Below, in pieces: positions 23,693 through 34,076 of a stretch of 64,000 bases of DNA (its first letter is position 1; every line of letters begins with the position of its first letter). The notes under the pieces are model-generated. The model was not told where the DNA came from and searched no databases. It saw only the letters and a program-made list of their open reading frames with translations. Origin of the DNA: Acanthamoeba lenticulata (lineage: Eukaryota; Discosea; Longamoebia; Acanthamoebidae); the NCBI GenBank assembly GCA_002179805.1, contig NAVB01000037.1:1-64000 (forward strand), given 5' to 3'. The position numbers and the translations under genes are program-made.

Positions 23693-26140
23693 TCAAGAGT
23701 CGTGGGCCGGCCGTCGCACAGAGCCGTGTCGCGCGAGGAAGCCCGGGCGCACCGCGAACTGCTTGTAGCTCAGCGGGCCCCCGCCCAGCGGGTTCGTCGC
23801 GCTGCCACTCATGCTGCTTTCGCTGGCCACCGGCCGGCGGAGGCTGGCGTGCTGCGTCCGCTGCTGCGGTGGTGACTCCCGCGAAGGGCGCGACGTCGGT
23901 CCGCGCATGGTCGACGCGCGCGTCGCTGTTGATGAAGAAGAGGATGATGATAATGATGAGGACGAAGATGAAGGAGAATAGAACAAAGAGTACGGAGATG
24001 ATGTTGATGAATAAGAAGAGGCGGAGGAGAGAGACGGAGAAGAAGAAGCGGATCGACGATGCCGCATAGTCTGGTGAGAAGAAGAGGGGGATGAGGTGGA
24101 AGCGCTTGATCGGCCACTCACGATCTTGTCCTCGTCATCTTCATCTTCGTCGAGACGTCGTTCTTCGTCAAGGCCAAAGCGGTGCGCGCGGTGGGCCGAC
24201 GCGGCAATGTCCATCTCGCCACCGCGACCGCTCCCGCGCTCCGCCGTCGCATGCCGTGAGCTGCTGCTGCGCCCATCGACGGCAGGCGACGCCGCGACTC
24301 GTGTTCGCTGACGCGCCGTTGACATCGCTGCGACACGATCTCGGTCGCGGTCGCCGATCGGCGGCGATGGTCCCCCGGCCGGACGCTTCCGGCCTCGCAG
24401 GCTCGACGAGCCGTCTCTGCCGTCATCGTCATCATCAACACCATCCTCAACGTCGCCCGGTCTGCGCTGCGACCGCGATGACATCGTTGTCGTCGGAACG
24501 ACGTCGTGCGCGGCCTCGTAGAAGAGGATGAGCGGTTGGAGTCGGCCCAGGCGGCACTTTTCGCGGACGTGCTCCTGCAAATAGGGTCCCACCTCCTGCT
24601 CTCTCCCCCAACAACCCACACCAACCGACCGACTACCATCAGCTACTGCGGCAGAGGCGATCGTGCTTCGTGTCAGGCGTACGGCGACGCAGGCGTCGTC
24701 AAAGGCCATCCAGACGCGCTTTGTGGGGCTGTAGAAGAAGGCCATGTAGTGGCTCGCGTAGAAGCATATCTGGTCCGCCACCGCCAACACCGGCACCACA
24801 GTCGATGGTGTGAGAAGAAGAATAGCAGAGACACGTCTTCATGACGCGAGGGGTGAAAGCTTGACGGACCAGGCCTCGCAGGCGGTAGAGGTAGCGCGTG
24901 TCCTTTTCACTGCCGCCGTCTTCGCTGATGTTGGGAAAAACGTCCCGAAGGTCGAGCTGCTCATCGAGCAGGTTGAACACTTGGGCTAGCGCCTCTGAGG
25001 ACACGCGCGGCGAGTCCCTGTCGAGCTCCCCATTTGCTTCACCTTCAACAACGGCAATGAAGCAGGGCCAAAGAACGAGCGCTCGTTCAGCTGTCGTACC
25101 AGACGAGGCCAACGGTGAAGACGGCAGGATAGGAAGGGAACAGGAACCGACTGACTGAGCTCTTCTGGGTGCAGGCCTGTGCGAGACGAGAGCTCTTCAG
25201 ACCGGCTGGACTCGAGGTCACTTTGGTCGAAAGACAGGGGGAAGGAGGAGGACTGACCTCGTTCACGCACGAGCGGGGCGCCTGGTCACCAGCGGCGAGG
25301 TGGAGCAGCTTGCCCAGCCCGAGCTGCGGATACGCCACGTGCAGGTTCCTGAGACGAGGTTGGCGCATGTCAGACCAAGAAGAGAGACGGGTCACTGGGC
25401 AAGGGCTGAACGAACGTGAGGTCGTTGGTGTAGCCGTAGTGGATCCAGCCCTGCGAGAACAGGGGCTCGGATGAGCTGCCACAGCTCGGACACTCGGCGG
25501 TTTGCTCCATCACGTTGATCCCAAAGACCTGGTGGACGAGGCAGGGTGGCTCGCAGCAGGCCGGGGTCGGGGCGATGCTGACCGTCGCGCTCCCGTTCAT
25601 CGATGGCGCGGGTTGCCGCGTGCTCAGGTTGTCATGAAGGCTCGTGAGTATGGAGTCCAGGGCTTCGCTGGCGTCGTCCTTTGGGGCGAGGAAAGTGGCT
25701 ACTTGAGTAGCTCATCTTATTTCAATCGAAAGAGGGAGACGGCACGGTTTGGTTGATCTGAAAGCGGCCCTGGTTGGCAAAGAGGTTGCTGAGCGCTTCG
25801 CGTAACACCTTGGGCGGCAGCACGGCCTCCTCGCTCCACGCGTAGTTATTCAGCAAGACCTGGTCGCACGTGCAAACCACCAACTCAGAAGGGTTGGAAC
25901 CCATTCAGAAATGGGCACAGATCGAACCTCAATTGCGCAGTAGATGCATTGACCTCGCGCTACGTGGTTGTGCCTGCCTGAGCTGCTCTGGAAACTGTGC
26001 CGAAATGCACGCAGATGCCACAAGCTCTGAATCACCACGTTGATGAAACAGTTTTGCTCCCCCAAGCGGTTCTGCAGCCCCCTTTTCGCGTCCATGCCGT
26101 CTTCTCCTCCTTCCCCACGGCCATCGCGGGTGGCGTGCAT
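23693..26140 (-). CDS. ubiquitin carboxyl-terminal hydrolase, USP53/54-like (peptidase C19)
   Basis: N-terminal exon: GLQNRLGEQNCFINVVIQSL with LWHLRAFRHSF, the catalytic Cys box in the USP53/54 form (that family reads GQNSCFLN...VLWQLDIFRRS). Then GQCIYCAIE, and CPSCGSSSEPLFSQGWIHYG (family: CRSCGASSDPL). An FTVGLVWYDS segment follows. The catalytic His is in CFYASHYMAFF and the acidic residue in WMAFDDACV, followed by LQPLILFYEA. All three catalytic residues are present. The last exon (to 23693) is a long Ser/Arg/Asp-rich tail without domains. Human USP53/54 cleave K63-linked chains; the same specificity is only an inference. Start at 26140 is the first good Met; 26095 (MDAKRGLQ) is an alternative. 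Several middle introns are approximate. Confidence 0.8.
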
Positions 26141-26282
26141 GACTTCAACCGACCTACAAAACGTGTTTCTTCTTCCGTGCGTGTGCCTTTTTCTGTTTCA
26201 TGCTGACGTCACGAGCTCGGCATGTTCATGGACAGAGAAACATAAATATAACGTGTTATGTACAGACACACTCTGCCACTCT

Positions 26283-26922
26283 CTAGGGAGATTCCGTGAG
26301 GCGGAGCGCAGACTCGATGACTTCGAGGAGCCACATGGACTCACGATTGGGATCGGCGGAGAGATCGACTAGCTTGGCGGCAACCACTGTCCGAGCGCCA
26401 TCATCCCTCTTCGCCACGCTTCCGATGACCATCACGTAGGCGCCTATGTGTTGGCACGAACGCGTCTGAGTGACAAGGTCTTGAAACTTGAAAACATAAA
26501 AAGGCGCCCACAGGGCCAAATACGCACCCAAAGGACAAGGCGAGAGGGCAGAGGGTGGCGTCGAGGCTGGCGAAGAAGACACTGGGGCAGCCACCGGCAG
26601 TTTGCGGGCGTCGATAGGAAGGAGGCCAGTGCCATCGTCCAGAATGAAGCCACGAACGTCACCACTCTCACCACTGCCACCAAGCCCAGCACCGACAACG
26701 ACGCCCTGCAAAGGGACAGAGGATATTATTAGTTTATTTTATGCTCATCTCTACGTAGTTGAGGCCACCACAACCGCAAACAAGCAAGAAATTGGGTACC
26801 TGGATCCAAACCCGATCGCCTTCCTGCAAGGCCGGTGAGCTGCATGGAGGCGTCTTCTTTGCAGCAGGGCCGTCCGCGAGGTGCCCCGCAAAGCACTTGA
26901 CGGCAGCGGCCCGGTCCCGCAT
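26283..26922 (-). CDS. RMI2: RecQ-mediated genome instability protein 2 (OB-fold)
   Basis: Three exons: MRDRAAAVKCFAGHLADG...GDRVWIQ, then GVVVGAGLGG...FILDDGTGLLPID, then GAYVMVIGSVAKRDDG...AAKLVDLSADPNRESMWLLEV, stop at 26283. The order VWIQGVVV, FxLDDG, G-x-YVMV-x-G and K-x-x-DLS-x-(N/D)P-x-x-ESMW-x-LEV is diagnostic of RMI2 (human: VWMQGRVV, GKYVMVMG, MTDLSDNPIHESMWELEV). RMI2 pairs with the OB3 fold of RMI1 in the BLM-TOP3A dissolvasome that removes double Holliday junctions. Length of about 150 residues is normal. The intron between blocks one and two is about 93 bases. Neighbours on the same strand are unrelated. Confidence 0.88.
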
Positions 26923-27016
26923 TAAGCAAAACGTTCCTTCTTGTTTGTTGTTTTTTTTCTGTTTATTTTTCCTTCTTGTTTTTAATTTAATTCAAGGAAA
27001 AGATTCCTCACGGCCG

Positions 27017-28469
27017 TCAGTCGTCCAGCGAGAAGCGGGCCTCCTCTTGTCCCTTTTCGCCGCTGGTGTAATGTTGTTCCTCGCTCTTCCATTTCTTCCA
27101 GAGCTTTCGGCGCTCCTTGGCCTGCAGGTACCGCTGCAGGGAGTCCTGATCGTCGTCGGTCAGCTGGAGCCCAGTGATGATGGGCCGCTTCCAGCCGGCT
27201 TCGTTGCAGTTGAGGAGCGTGAAGTAGCCTGAGTGCGATTCGTACACCTCCCCGCTCGACCGCTCCAATGACACGTTGATCTCCACCTCGAGTGTGCACT
27301 TGCCCACATAAACCACGCTCGCCTTCATCTCCACGACCTGCACACCATGATGGTTAGTGAACCACGCACAACGAGCATGTGCCACGATGAGTCGTACGTC
27401 GGTGATGAGGATGGGCTGCTTGAAGAAGACGCGCTGCATGTGTTTGGTGAAGACGTGTCGGTTGCGCGTGAACTGCCGCGCGCACTGCGTGGCCTGTGCG
27501 TGCAGAGGGCGCTCGTGTGAGCGAATCGGCAGAGGAAGACGGCTGGCTGGGCAGATTGAGATGACATACCACGCGGTCCATCCACAGCAGGATGTCTCCG
27601 CCAAATACGGTGTTGTGGTAGTTGAGGTTCTTGGGGAAAAAGATGCGCTTCACGTTCACCTCAGTCTGGGAAATGGGCATGAACTCAAGTTTGCCCTCCC
27701 TGTTGATGGAGTCCTCCACCTCCTTGGCGGTGAAGGGCCCGCTTTGCTTGATGAACTGCACATGCAAGACTGCTTTAGCTTGGCCGCTTGCGCTTGCGCT
27801 GCTGCGTGCCGCACCTTCTGGCAGTTCTCCCAGTTCTCGTTGGCCTCCTTCCTGGACAGGAGGATCTTGTTGATCCGGACCTCTTCCTCTGGATCGTCGT
27901 AGACGACGGACGGGATCTTGGGGTTGGGTCGCAGCTTTTCGTCAACAGCCACCATCGTCACGTACGATTCCTGGACAGGCTCAAACAGGCGCGAGAGTAG
28001 ATCTTGCCTGTAAGCACGCACGTGGACGACCATCGACGAACGGCCAACGCTCACCACACGACCCTCCGCACGCACGAGGTCCTGTTGGTGGTGCCACACG
28101 TCTAAGCACGGAAGCTGATAACGGACGAAAAGGTGGGTGGACAAGAACCTGGTGCAGGATGGGGTGAGAGAGGTCGACGCGGTCGAAGGCCAAGGTGACC
28201 ACGCGCGAGCCGGAGAACTTGGAGGCCGTGTAGCCAGCACATATGTCGAGCGTGTCGAGCACCGCTCCCGCGGCCATGCGGGTTCCATAGAGGGACTCCT
28301 CACCCACAATCTGTCGGGGCCGTGCCTTGGTTAATCAATAATTTAAAAAAAAGGAAGAAAAAAAAGAAAGTTCGATAAGGACCTCCGCCAGGTAGGCAAA
28401 AGATTCAGACAGCTTCTTCGTGGGTCGCTCCGTGGGCTGGCTTCCCGTCGGTGTCGTGTTGTCTGCCAT
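27017..28469 (-). CDS. acyl-CoA thioesterase with two hotdog domains, ACOT9-like
   Basis: Starts MADNTTPTGSQPTERPTKK at 28469; an in-frame upstream Met (about 28558, MIFRLAPGVPLAG) could add a mitochondrial presequence. First hotdog: GEESLYGTRMAAGAVLDTLD, SRVVTLAFDRVDLSHPI, VRAEGRVVSVGRSSMVVHVR. A linker with YDDPEEEVR and SRKEANENWENC follows. Second hotdog: VKRIFFPKNLNYHNTVFGGD then ILLWMDRVA, which is the N-x-x-x-x-GG-x-x-x-x-x-x-D signature, then VEMKASVVYVG. It ends in a basic coiled tail (KLWKKWKSEEQHY) and stops at 27017. The family hydrolyses acyl-CoA to free acid and CoA, usually in mitochondria. Five or so introns; the edges near 28140-28020 are approximate. Confidence 0.78.
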
Positions 28470-28665
28470 GGTGTGCAAGTTCAGTTCCCACGTTGCGGTC
28501 GCGCAGAAGACAAGGACGGAGCCGGCAAGCGGCACTCCCGGGGCCAATCGGAAGATCATGCCTCTAACGGCAAGTTTCGCTGTTGGCCGCAAGAAACATG
28601 CCGAAGAAATGGAACGAGCAAGGGCGCGAAAGGGTTGTACAACGACGACTTTATTCTCTTCACCC

Positions 28666-29316
28666 TCAAGCACTCTGCTTGTAGACGTCGCGAGCGAGGT
28701 AGGCCTTGATGCGGTCACGCGAGGCAATGGCGTCGGAGGCGGCCGTGATTGCGGGGAACTTGGCCACAACAGCGTCAGCGCCCTCGACTCGTGAGGTGAG
28801 GCCCTTGAGGGCACTCCACAGGGACAAGTCGGCGTGGCTCAGCTTGGAGCCCACGAGGAAGCCATTGTTTCCGTTCTTTTCGAGCAGCTTCGTAAAGTGG
28901 GCCAGGTGAGCAGGCAAGAACTCTGTCAACAGCTTCTCCTTGGCGGCGGGCCGCTGGTCCTCAGGACCGAAGGCGGCAGCCACAAGACGGTTGATGATGT
29001 CAACCACGCCCTCGCTGGCCTGGTCGATCAGCGCCTCTTCATGCGCGTCAGCACCGGCGAAGCCGTGCTTCTTGGCAAGATAGCGGGTGATGGCGCCGCT
29101 TTGGACGAGCGTGAGGCCAGGCTCTTCGTAGAGAGGCAGTTGCCCAAAGGCAGTCTTGCCCGAAGCGATGTAGGTCGGCTTGAGTTCAGCCCAGTTGGTG
29201 ACGCCCACGAAGTCGTAGTCAACGCCAGCCTCTTCAAGGATGAGCCGCGGCACTTCAGCCCTGCCTGCCGAGGGGAAGTACGTCAGGGTCGGCTTTGTCA
29301 CTTGTGTTGTGGCCAT
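28666..29316 (-). CDS. glutathione S-transferase (sigma/pi-like)
   Basis: Intronless, 216 residues. N-terminal thioredoxin fold: LTYFPSAGRAEVPRLILEEA (Tyr in the catalytic position), FGQLPLYEEPGLTLVQSGAI with the cis-Pro and the SGAI glutathione-binding turn (normally QSxAI), then RYLAKKHGF. All-helical C-terminal domain with LVGSKLSHADLSLWSAL, the N-capping box and hydrophobic staple (S/T-x-x-D). Function: conjugation of glutathione to electrophiles in the cytosol. A TATA-like box lies just upstream on this strand at 29376-29388. The last residues DVYKQSA give no targeting signal. Confidence 0.92.
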   Translation of the reverse strand: MATTQVTKPTLTYFPSAGRAEVPRLILEEAGVDYDFVGVTNWAELKPTYIASGKTAFGQLPLYEEPGLTLVQSGAITRYLAKKHGFAGADAHEEALIDQASEGVVDIINRLVAAAFGPEDQRPAAKEKLLTEFLPAHLAHFTKLLEKNGNNGFLVGSKLSHADLSLWSALKGLTSRVEGADAVVAKFPAITAASDAIASRDRIKAYLARDVYKQSA

Positions 29317-29375
29317 CGTAGGGAGTGTGTGGGGTAGGTTGTGAAACCAGGGTGTGGAGAAGGGTGATTTTCTCG

Positions 29376-29388
29376 CCCTTTTATGGCC
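29376..29388 (-). promoter_or_regulatory. TATA-like box of the GST gene
   Basis: On the minus strand this reads GGCCATAAAAGGG, about 60 bases before the GST start codon, a normal place for a TATA element with a short leader. Confidence 0.55.
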
Positions 29389-30132
29389 AGAGTAATCGAC
29401 CTATCTCGCCGATTCGCGCCATTGAGCGAATAAGCCCCGGCAGTCTCGCCGCGTTCGTTCTTTCGTTGTTGGCCAAACAAACATCTGGAAAATTGCAACA
29501 ATGCACTGTGAGGAATTACATTTCGGTGGGGAACGCGAATGGGCGGAATGACTTGTTCCTGATCCCAAACCTCTTCCGATGGCAGCTACATGACAGGCTT
29601 CTTGCAGGACCTGGGCTCACTGGACTTTGCTGGCAGGAAGGACCGTCATTCACATGTCCTCTGGCTTCTCAGCCCTCACGGCCTGCATCTGCGCCGTATG
29701 GTCGATCTCTGATCCCTCCCCAGCCACAACGTGCCCATGTTTGTCATCCGCTCTGTCTTGTTGTGGTTCAGCTGGTTCAGGTTCAACAGCAGTTCAACAC
29801 TGTCAGCCAGCACATTGTCATCCTGATCACCCTATGGAAGAGTTAAACCTCATAATTTGGTCACTTGACGATTCTGTTTCTTCTCAGACGTGCGTTCTGT
29901 CAGCGGAGTCGTTGACGCCGGCAGCGAGAGCAACGATCGTGCAGCCCACCGGCCTCTGTAAATTGTACAAAAACAAAAAAAATTGGAAACTGTTCCAAAA
30001 CAATTCGGAAATGATAAGAACTCCAACGCATGCTGTGTTGGCGGTGGTGCCACTCACTTGCTTGCTGGGGCAAAGGATCGCAAGAAAATCAAGCCAAGTG
30101 CACTAAAATTCAATTGAGTAGACGGCCACAAC
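29389..30132. other. intergenic region, no gene recognised
   Basis: About 740 bases between divergent genes. Open frames on both strands are short, change frame often and show no family motif. A weak coding-like stretch at 29570-29850 on the plus strand (VQQQFNTVSQHIVILI in one frame) has no recognisable partner. Near 29965-30005 the DNA is A-rich. Confidence 0.4.
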
Positions 30133-30789
30133 ATGGACCCCACGCTGCAGTCCGCCGATGGATGGGATGAGGAACATAAGACGGGAACGTCCATCATGGC
30201 GGTCGTCTTCAAGGATGGCGTCGTGGTGGGTGCCGACTCGCGCACTACCACGGGTGCCTACGTCGCAAATCGAACAAGCGACAAGCTGACGCCAGTGCAC
30301 GACAAGATCTACTGTTGCCGCTCTGGATCGGCCGCTGACACGCAAGCCATCGCTGACTACGTCAAATGGTTCCTCCATCAGCACAGCGTCGAGTTGGGCG
30401 AGGAGCCTGAGGTGGGCACAGCAGCAAACCTCTTCAAGCAGCTCTGCTACGCCAACAAGAACTTCCTCATGGCCGCCATCATCGTGGGAGGTTACGACAA
30501 GCACAACGGCGGCAGCGTCTACTCGATCCCTCTGGGCGGCGCGCTCATCAAGGAGCCATGGGCCATCGGTGGTTCTGGATCTTCGTACATCTACGGTTAC
30601 TGCGATGCCAACTACAAGGAGGGCATGACCAAGGAGGAGGCGCTTAAATTCGTTCAGAATGCGCTCTCGCTGGCCATGGCCCGTGATGGCTCGTCGGGCG
30701 GTGTAATCAGAACAGTCGTGATCACGGCTGATGGTGTTGAGAGGAGCATGCTTCCTGGCAACAAGCTTCCTGAGTTCTACAAGGACTGA
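30133..30789 (+). CDS. PSMB6: 20S proteasome subunit beta1 (beta type-6)
   Basis: Intronless, 218 residues. A short propeptide of 18 residues ends in HKTG, followed by the mature N-terminus [20 protein letters not shown], so Thr19 becomes the catalytic Thr1 after autolysis. Asp17 (in GADSRT) and Lys33 (in TSDKL) of the mature protein are present, as is the [12 protein letters not shown] and DGSSGGVIR region. These point to the caspase-like beta1 subunit rather than beta2 or beta5. It acts in the inner beta rings of the 20S core in cytosol and nucleus. Start chosen at 30133 because the propeptide length matches the family. Confidence 0.95.
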   Translation: MDPTLQSADGWDEEHKTGTSIMAVVFKDGVVVGADSRTTTGAYVANRTSDKLTPVHDKIYCCRSGSAADTQAIADYVKWFLHQHSVELGEEPEVGTAANLFKQLCYANKNFLMAAIIVGGYDKHNGGSVYSIPLGGALIKEPWAIGGSGSSYIYGYCDANYKEGMTKEEALKFVQNALSLAMARDGSSGGVIRTVVITADGVERSMLPGNKLPEFYKD

Positions 30790-30984
30790 GCGAGGTGCCT
30801 CCCTGCTTCTCTCATCTATCCCCAATCGCCTTGTGTGAATGTTGCTTCTTCCATTCCCTATAAATACCAACTTCTCTGCCCATCGGCCCTCCTTTGAAGA
30901 AATAGTTTAAAACCATTAGAAGCACAACTTGCTAGTTTTAGTTGATGGTGAGGGGGCTCCGGTAATCACTGGCTGTCAGCGTGA

Positions 30985-31611
30985 TTAGAAGAGAGCCTGG
31001 AAGGCTTCCATCTGCTTATGCAGCTCGTTTGCCTTCATGTTGACGATTGTCGATGGAATGCTTCCATTCGGCTCGATGTGAACGATGCGCACAACTTTGG
31101 ATGACGATTCCTCGTTCTCCACAGGAAAGAAGACGTAGGCGCCCAGCAGCACGTTAGCGCGCACGTAGGTGTCGGGTTTCTCGGGTACTTGCTCGTGCAC
31201 AACTGACTTGACGGAAACCTCACATGAGCCAGTGGTCTCGTCGTGCGTCTTGTTCACGAGGAGGCACACGTCACGGTGCCACAGCGGCCACGGCAGCGAG
31301 GCTCTCTGGTAGACGATCTTCATGTTGGCGTCTCCGTCGAGTTCAGAGAGGACGACGTTGTACTCCTGGACGTCCGAAGAAACCTTCACCCACTCGTCCT
31401 TACCCCATGTCCACAGGTACTCGGCCGCCTCCTTGGGCGAGCGGGCGACCTTGCCTGTGACGCGGTAGCAGTTGATATAGCTGCCCTCGCGAGGGCGAGC
31501 CTCCAGCACGACGCCGTTGTCCTCCTTGAGAATCGTCCAGCCGTCCTCTGTATTGAGTAGCTCGCGACAAAGTTGAACGTTTTCACGGGCAAGAGTAGCG
31601 TAGTCAGACAT
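30985..31611 (-). CDS. START-domain lipid-binding protein
   Basis: Intronless, 208 residues, essentially a single START domain: GWTILKEDNGVVLEARPREG, INCYRVTGKVARSPKEAAEYL, EWVKVSSDVQEYNVV, IVYQRASLPWPLWHRDVCLL and then a long C-terminal helix (NELHKQMEAFQALF). There is no signal peptide, PH domain or membrane segment, so it resembles the cytosolic single-domain START proteins (PCTP/STARD type) that shuttle one lipid molecule. The lipid cannot be read from the sequence. It is divergent with the SMYD5-like gene; their starts are 129 bases apart and probably share a promoter region. Confidence 0.88.
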   Translation of the reverse strand: MSDYATLARENVQLCRELLNTEDGWTILKEDNGVVLEARPREGSYINCYRVTGKVARSPKEAAEYLWTWGKDEWVKVSSDVQEYNVVLSELDGDANMKIVYQRASLPWPLWHRDVCLLVNKTHDETTGSCEVSVKSVVHEQVPEKPDTYVRANVLLGAYVFFPVENEESSSKVVRIVHIEPNGSIPSTIVNMKANELHKQMEAFQALF

Positions 31612-31740
31612 CTTGATCTCGTTGGGAACCTCCTAGACAAACACGTTTGCTTCTCCTTGTTCGCCCAACCGACGGCCTTGCGTTTGAAACAGATTTGCAA
31701 GCAACTCGCAAATTTTAATAATAATACATAAGAAAACAGT

Positions 31741-33978
31741 ATGAAGCGGAAGCGAGGGGAAGACGACGTGACGACAGAACCATGCATTACAAGTCATCAG
31801 GCAGAGATAAACGAGGCCGGCGGTACAGTACCCTCAGCTGCACCGGCTCCGAAAATCGATTGGCATCTCCGGGCACAAGAATTAGAGCAAGAAGTGCAGG
31901 CGGAGACTAAGGCTAACGACAGTCACACATGGCTCGCGCTCAGCCGAGCCCGTGCCAAGTCCAGCAACTGGTCGGGCGCCCTTGACGCCGTCCACAGGGC
32001 CGAACATGCGTCCTCGCGGACGTTCCTGGTGCGCTTGCGCTTGCTGTAGCGTTTTGGTGCCAACGCTGACCTTGTTGGCGTTCAAGGGCTGGAAAGCCGA
32101 GGCCAAGGCACTTCTGGGTCTGGCTCGACCAGGCGAGGCGCTTATCGCAGCGCGCGAAGCCGCTTCGCTCGCCCAGGGTGATGCACAGGAGGCCAAGGCC
32201 GACCGACTGCTTCGACGCGCCATGGCGGTACGCCAACTACATGACTGGCGCCTGCCTGTAAGCTCGTTGACGCCGCACAATTGTGCACACCTCTACTTCA
32301 GGCACACTACGCGCCCGTCGTCGGCGAGCGGCCCGTGCGGGTCGAGTACTTTGGGAAAGGCAAGGGCAAGGGCCTCGTCGCCCTGCGGGACTTCAAGCGG
32401 GGCGAAGAGCTCTTCCACGAGGAGCCCCTCGTCTGCGCCCCACCCTTTTGCGCGCCTCACGACAAGGTGGGTATTGCCATGCCTCCTCCTCATGTCCCCG
32501 TGCGCGCGCACAAGCATGCAAGCTGAGCCGCGTTCGTTTGCAACGTTGGTTCAGCCCCTGTGCTGCAGCCATTGCCTGCGGTACTTGGGCACGCGTGCAG
32601 CGATGTTGGACCGGATGGTGGCCCATGTCGGCCCGGCGGCCAAGGCTCAGGTCCTTGCCCTCCCGCGCTTCGACGAGCTCTGCCCGCCATTCAGGTACGA
32701 GGCTGCCTGGACCGAAAACGCTCTTCCTCTTCTTCTTCCCTCTCCATCCTCATCAACCTCGCGACGAGTGCAGCGATACCGAGGGCCTGGTCTGCGACGG
32801 CTGCGGCGTCGAGACGTACTGCGGGCCGCAGTGCAAGGATGATGCCTGGCGGGACTACCACGAGACCGCCTGTCCCGCCTACGCTGCCCTCCGGCCCTTC
32901 CTCGACAGTACACACCACAATTCTTAATGATTTTTTATTATTATTCTTATTTTCTTCTAAATTGTTTCGGTTTTATCAGATGACGACTTCTACGATGTTG
33001 GCGCGATGGCGCTACGCATCTATGCCTTCATCCTGCAGCGCCTCAAAGCAGCCGAAGGCGCCACCCTCGCAGCGCGGCTCCAACAAGCCTACATGCCCTT
33101 TGCCCACTTCTGCAAGGTCTAATGCCCCCCTGGCTATCACGGACCGCTCGTTGTTGGGCTGAACGGAGGCTCGGGGCGGGTCTTCAGGCGCCCTTCTCCA
33201 GCGTCGTGTGCTACGTGGAGGGTCTCAACAAGTACCAGGACGAGCTGATGAAGCGCGAGCAGCTCAAGCAGTACAAGCTGGCGCTCGTGCAGCAGCTGCA
33301 TGGCAGCCTGGTCAACGCCCTTCTTGGCCCCAAGGCGAAGCAGGAGCAGGAGGAAGACGGGAAGGAGGACCTTCGCGCCGAGGAGGTCTTTCGCTGGGAG
33401 CACCTGGACCTCCTGATGGGCATGGTGGCCACCAACGTCCAGAGGATCTCGTCGCCGCTCCAGCGCTACGCCAAGGCACGCGCACGCCTCTCCGTTTCGA
33501 GGCCGAGCTCGGCCGAGCTGGGCCGGGCTTCGCTGGTGGTGAACTCACAACCAGGCCTGCGCACACTGACGCGTGGTGGGGCCATACAGACGCTCCAGCA
33601 GCAGGACCAGCGGGCGTTCGACCGGAGCGTGCCGGACAAGCTGATCCCCTTCATCAACGCGCACGTCGGGCAGGGTCTGTTTGTCGTCCACAACTGCATG
33701 AACCACTCGTGCGACAACAACGTCGAGACCACCTTCCGCCACGGAGACCGGTGCGTCGCAGCTCGTTTCTTGTCTTGTCTACGCACGCTCACGCGGACTC
33801 CACCATCATCAGAACGGCGACGGTGGTGGCGGTGAAGGACATCCGCCAGGGCGAGGAGGTGTGCATCGACTACATCGGCGCCAAGCGGCTGCGCTGGTCG
33901 GCCCCGATGCGCCGACGCCGGCTGCGGCAAGAGTACCTCTTTGACTGCGCCTGCCCTCTCTGCTGCCCGCCCTCTTGA
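31741..33978 (+). CDS. SMYD5-like SET/MYND protein with N-terminal TPR-like helices
   Basis: Starts MKRKRGEDDVTTEP at 31741; nine or so exons. An N-terminal helical segment (WLALSRARAKSSNWSGALDA, then GWKAEAKALLGLARPGEALI) looks like TPRs. The SET domain begins VEYFGKGKGKGLVALRDFKR. An inserted MYND finger has CCSHCLRYLG, then after an insert VCDGCGVETYCGPQC...W-x-x-YHETAC. The core SET motifs follow: GLFVVHNCMNHSC (NHxC) with NVETTF, GEEVCIDYIG and YLFDCACPLC, a post-SET cysteine cluster. The order and spacing match SMYD5 closely (family: GLFVLQSCCNHSC). SMYD5 methylates histone H4/H3 lysines and, in recent work, ribosomal protein L40. The extra N-terminal helices are unlike human SMYD5. Exon edges between 33100 and 33650 are approximate. 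Confidence 0.8.
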
Positions 33979-34076
33979 CCTGATTTTTTTTTAAAAAAAT
34001 TCAAATAGTTTAATTAAATAATACAATATTTTATTCGTTTTTTCTTCTGATTTTTTTTGACGAATGCTTTTTGAGC

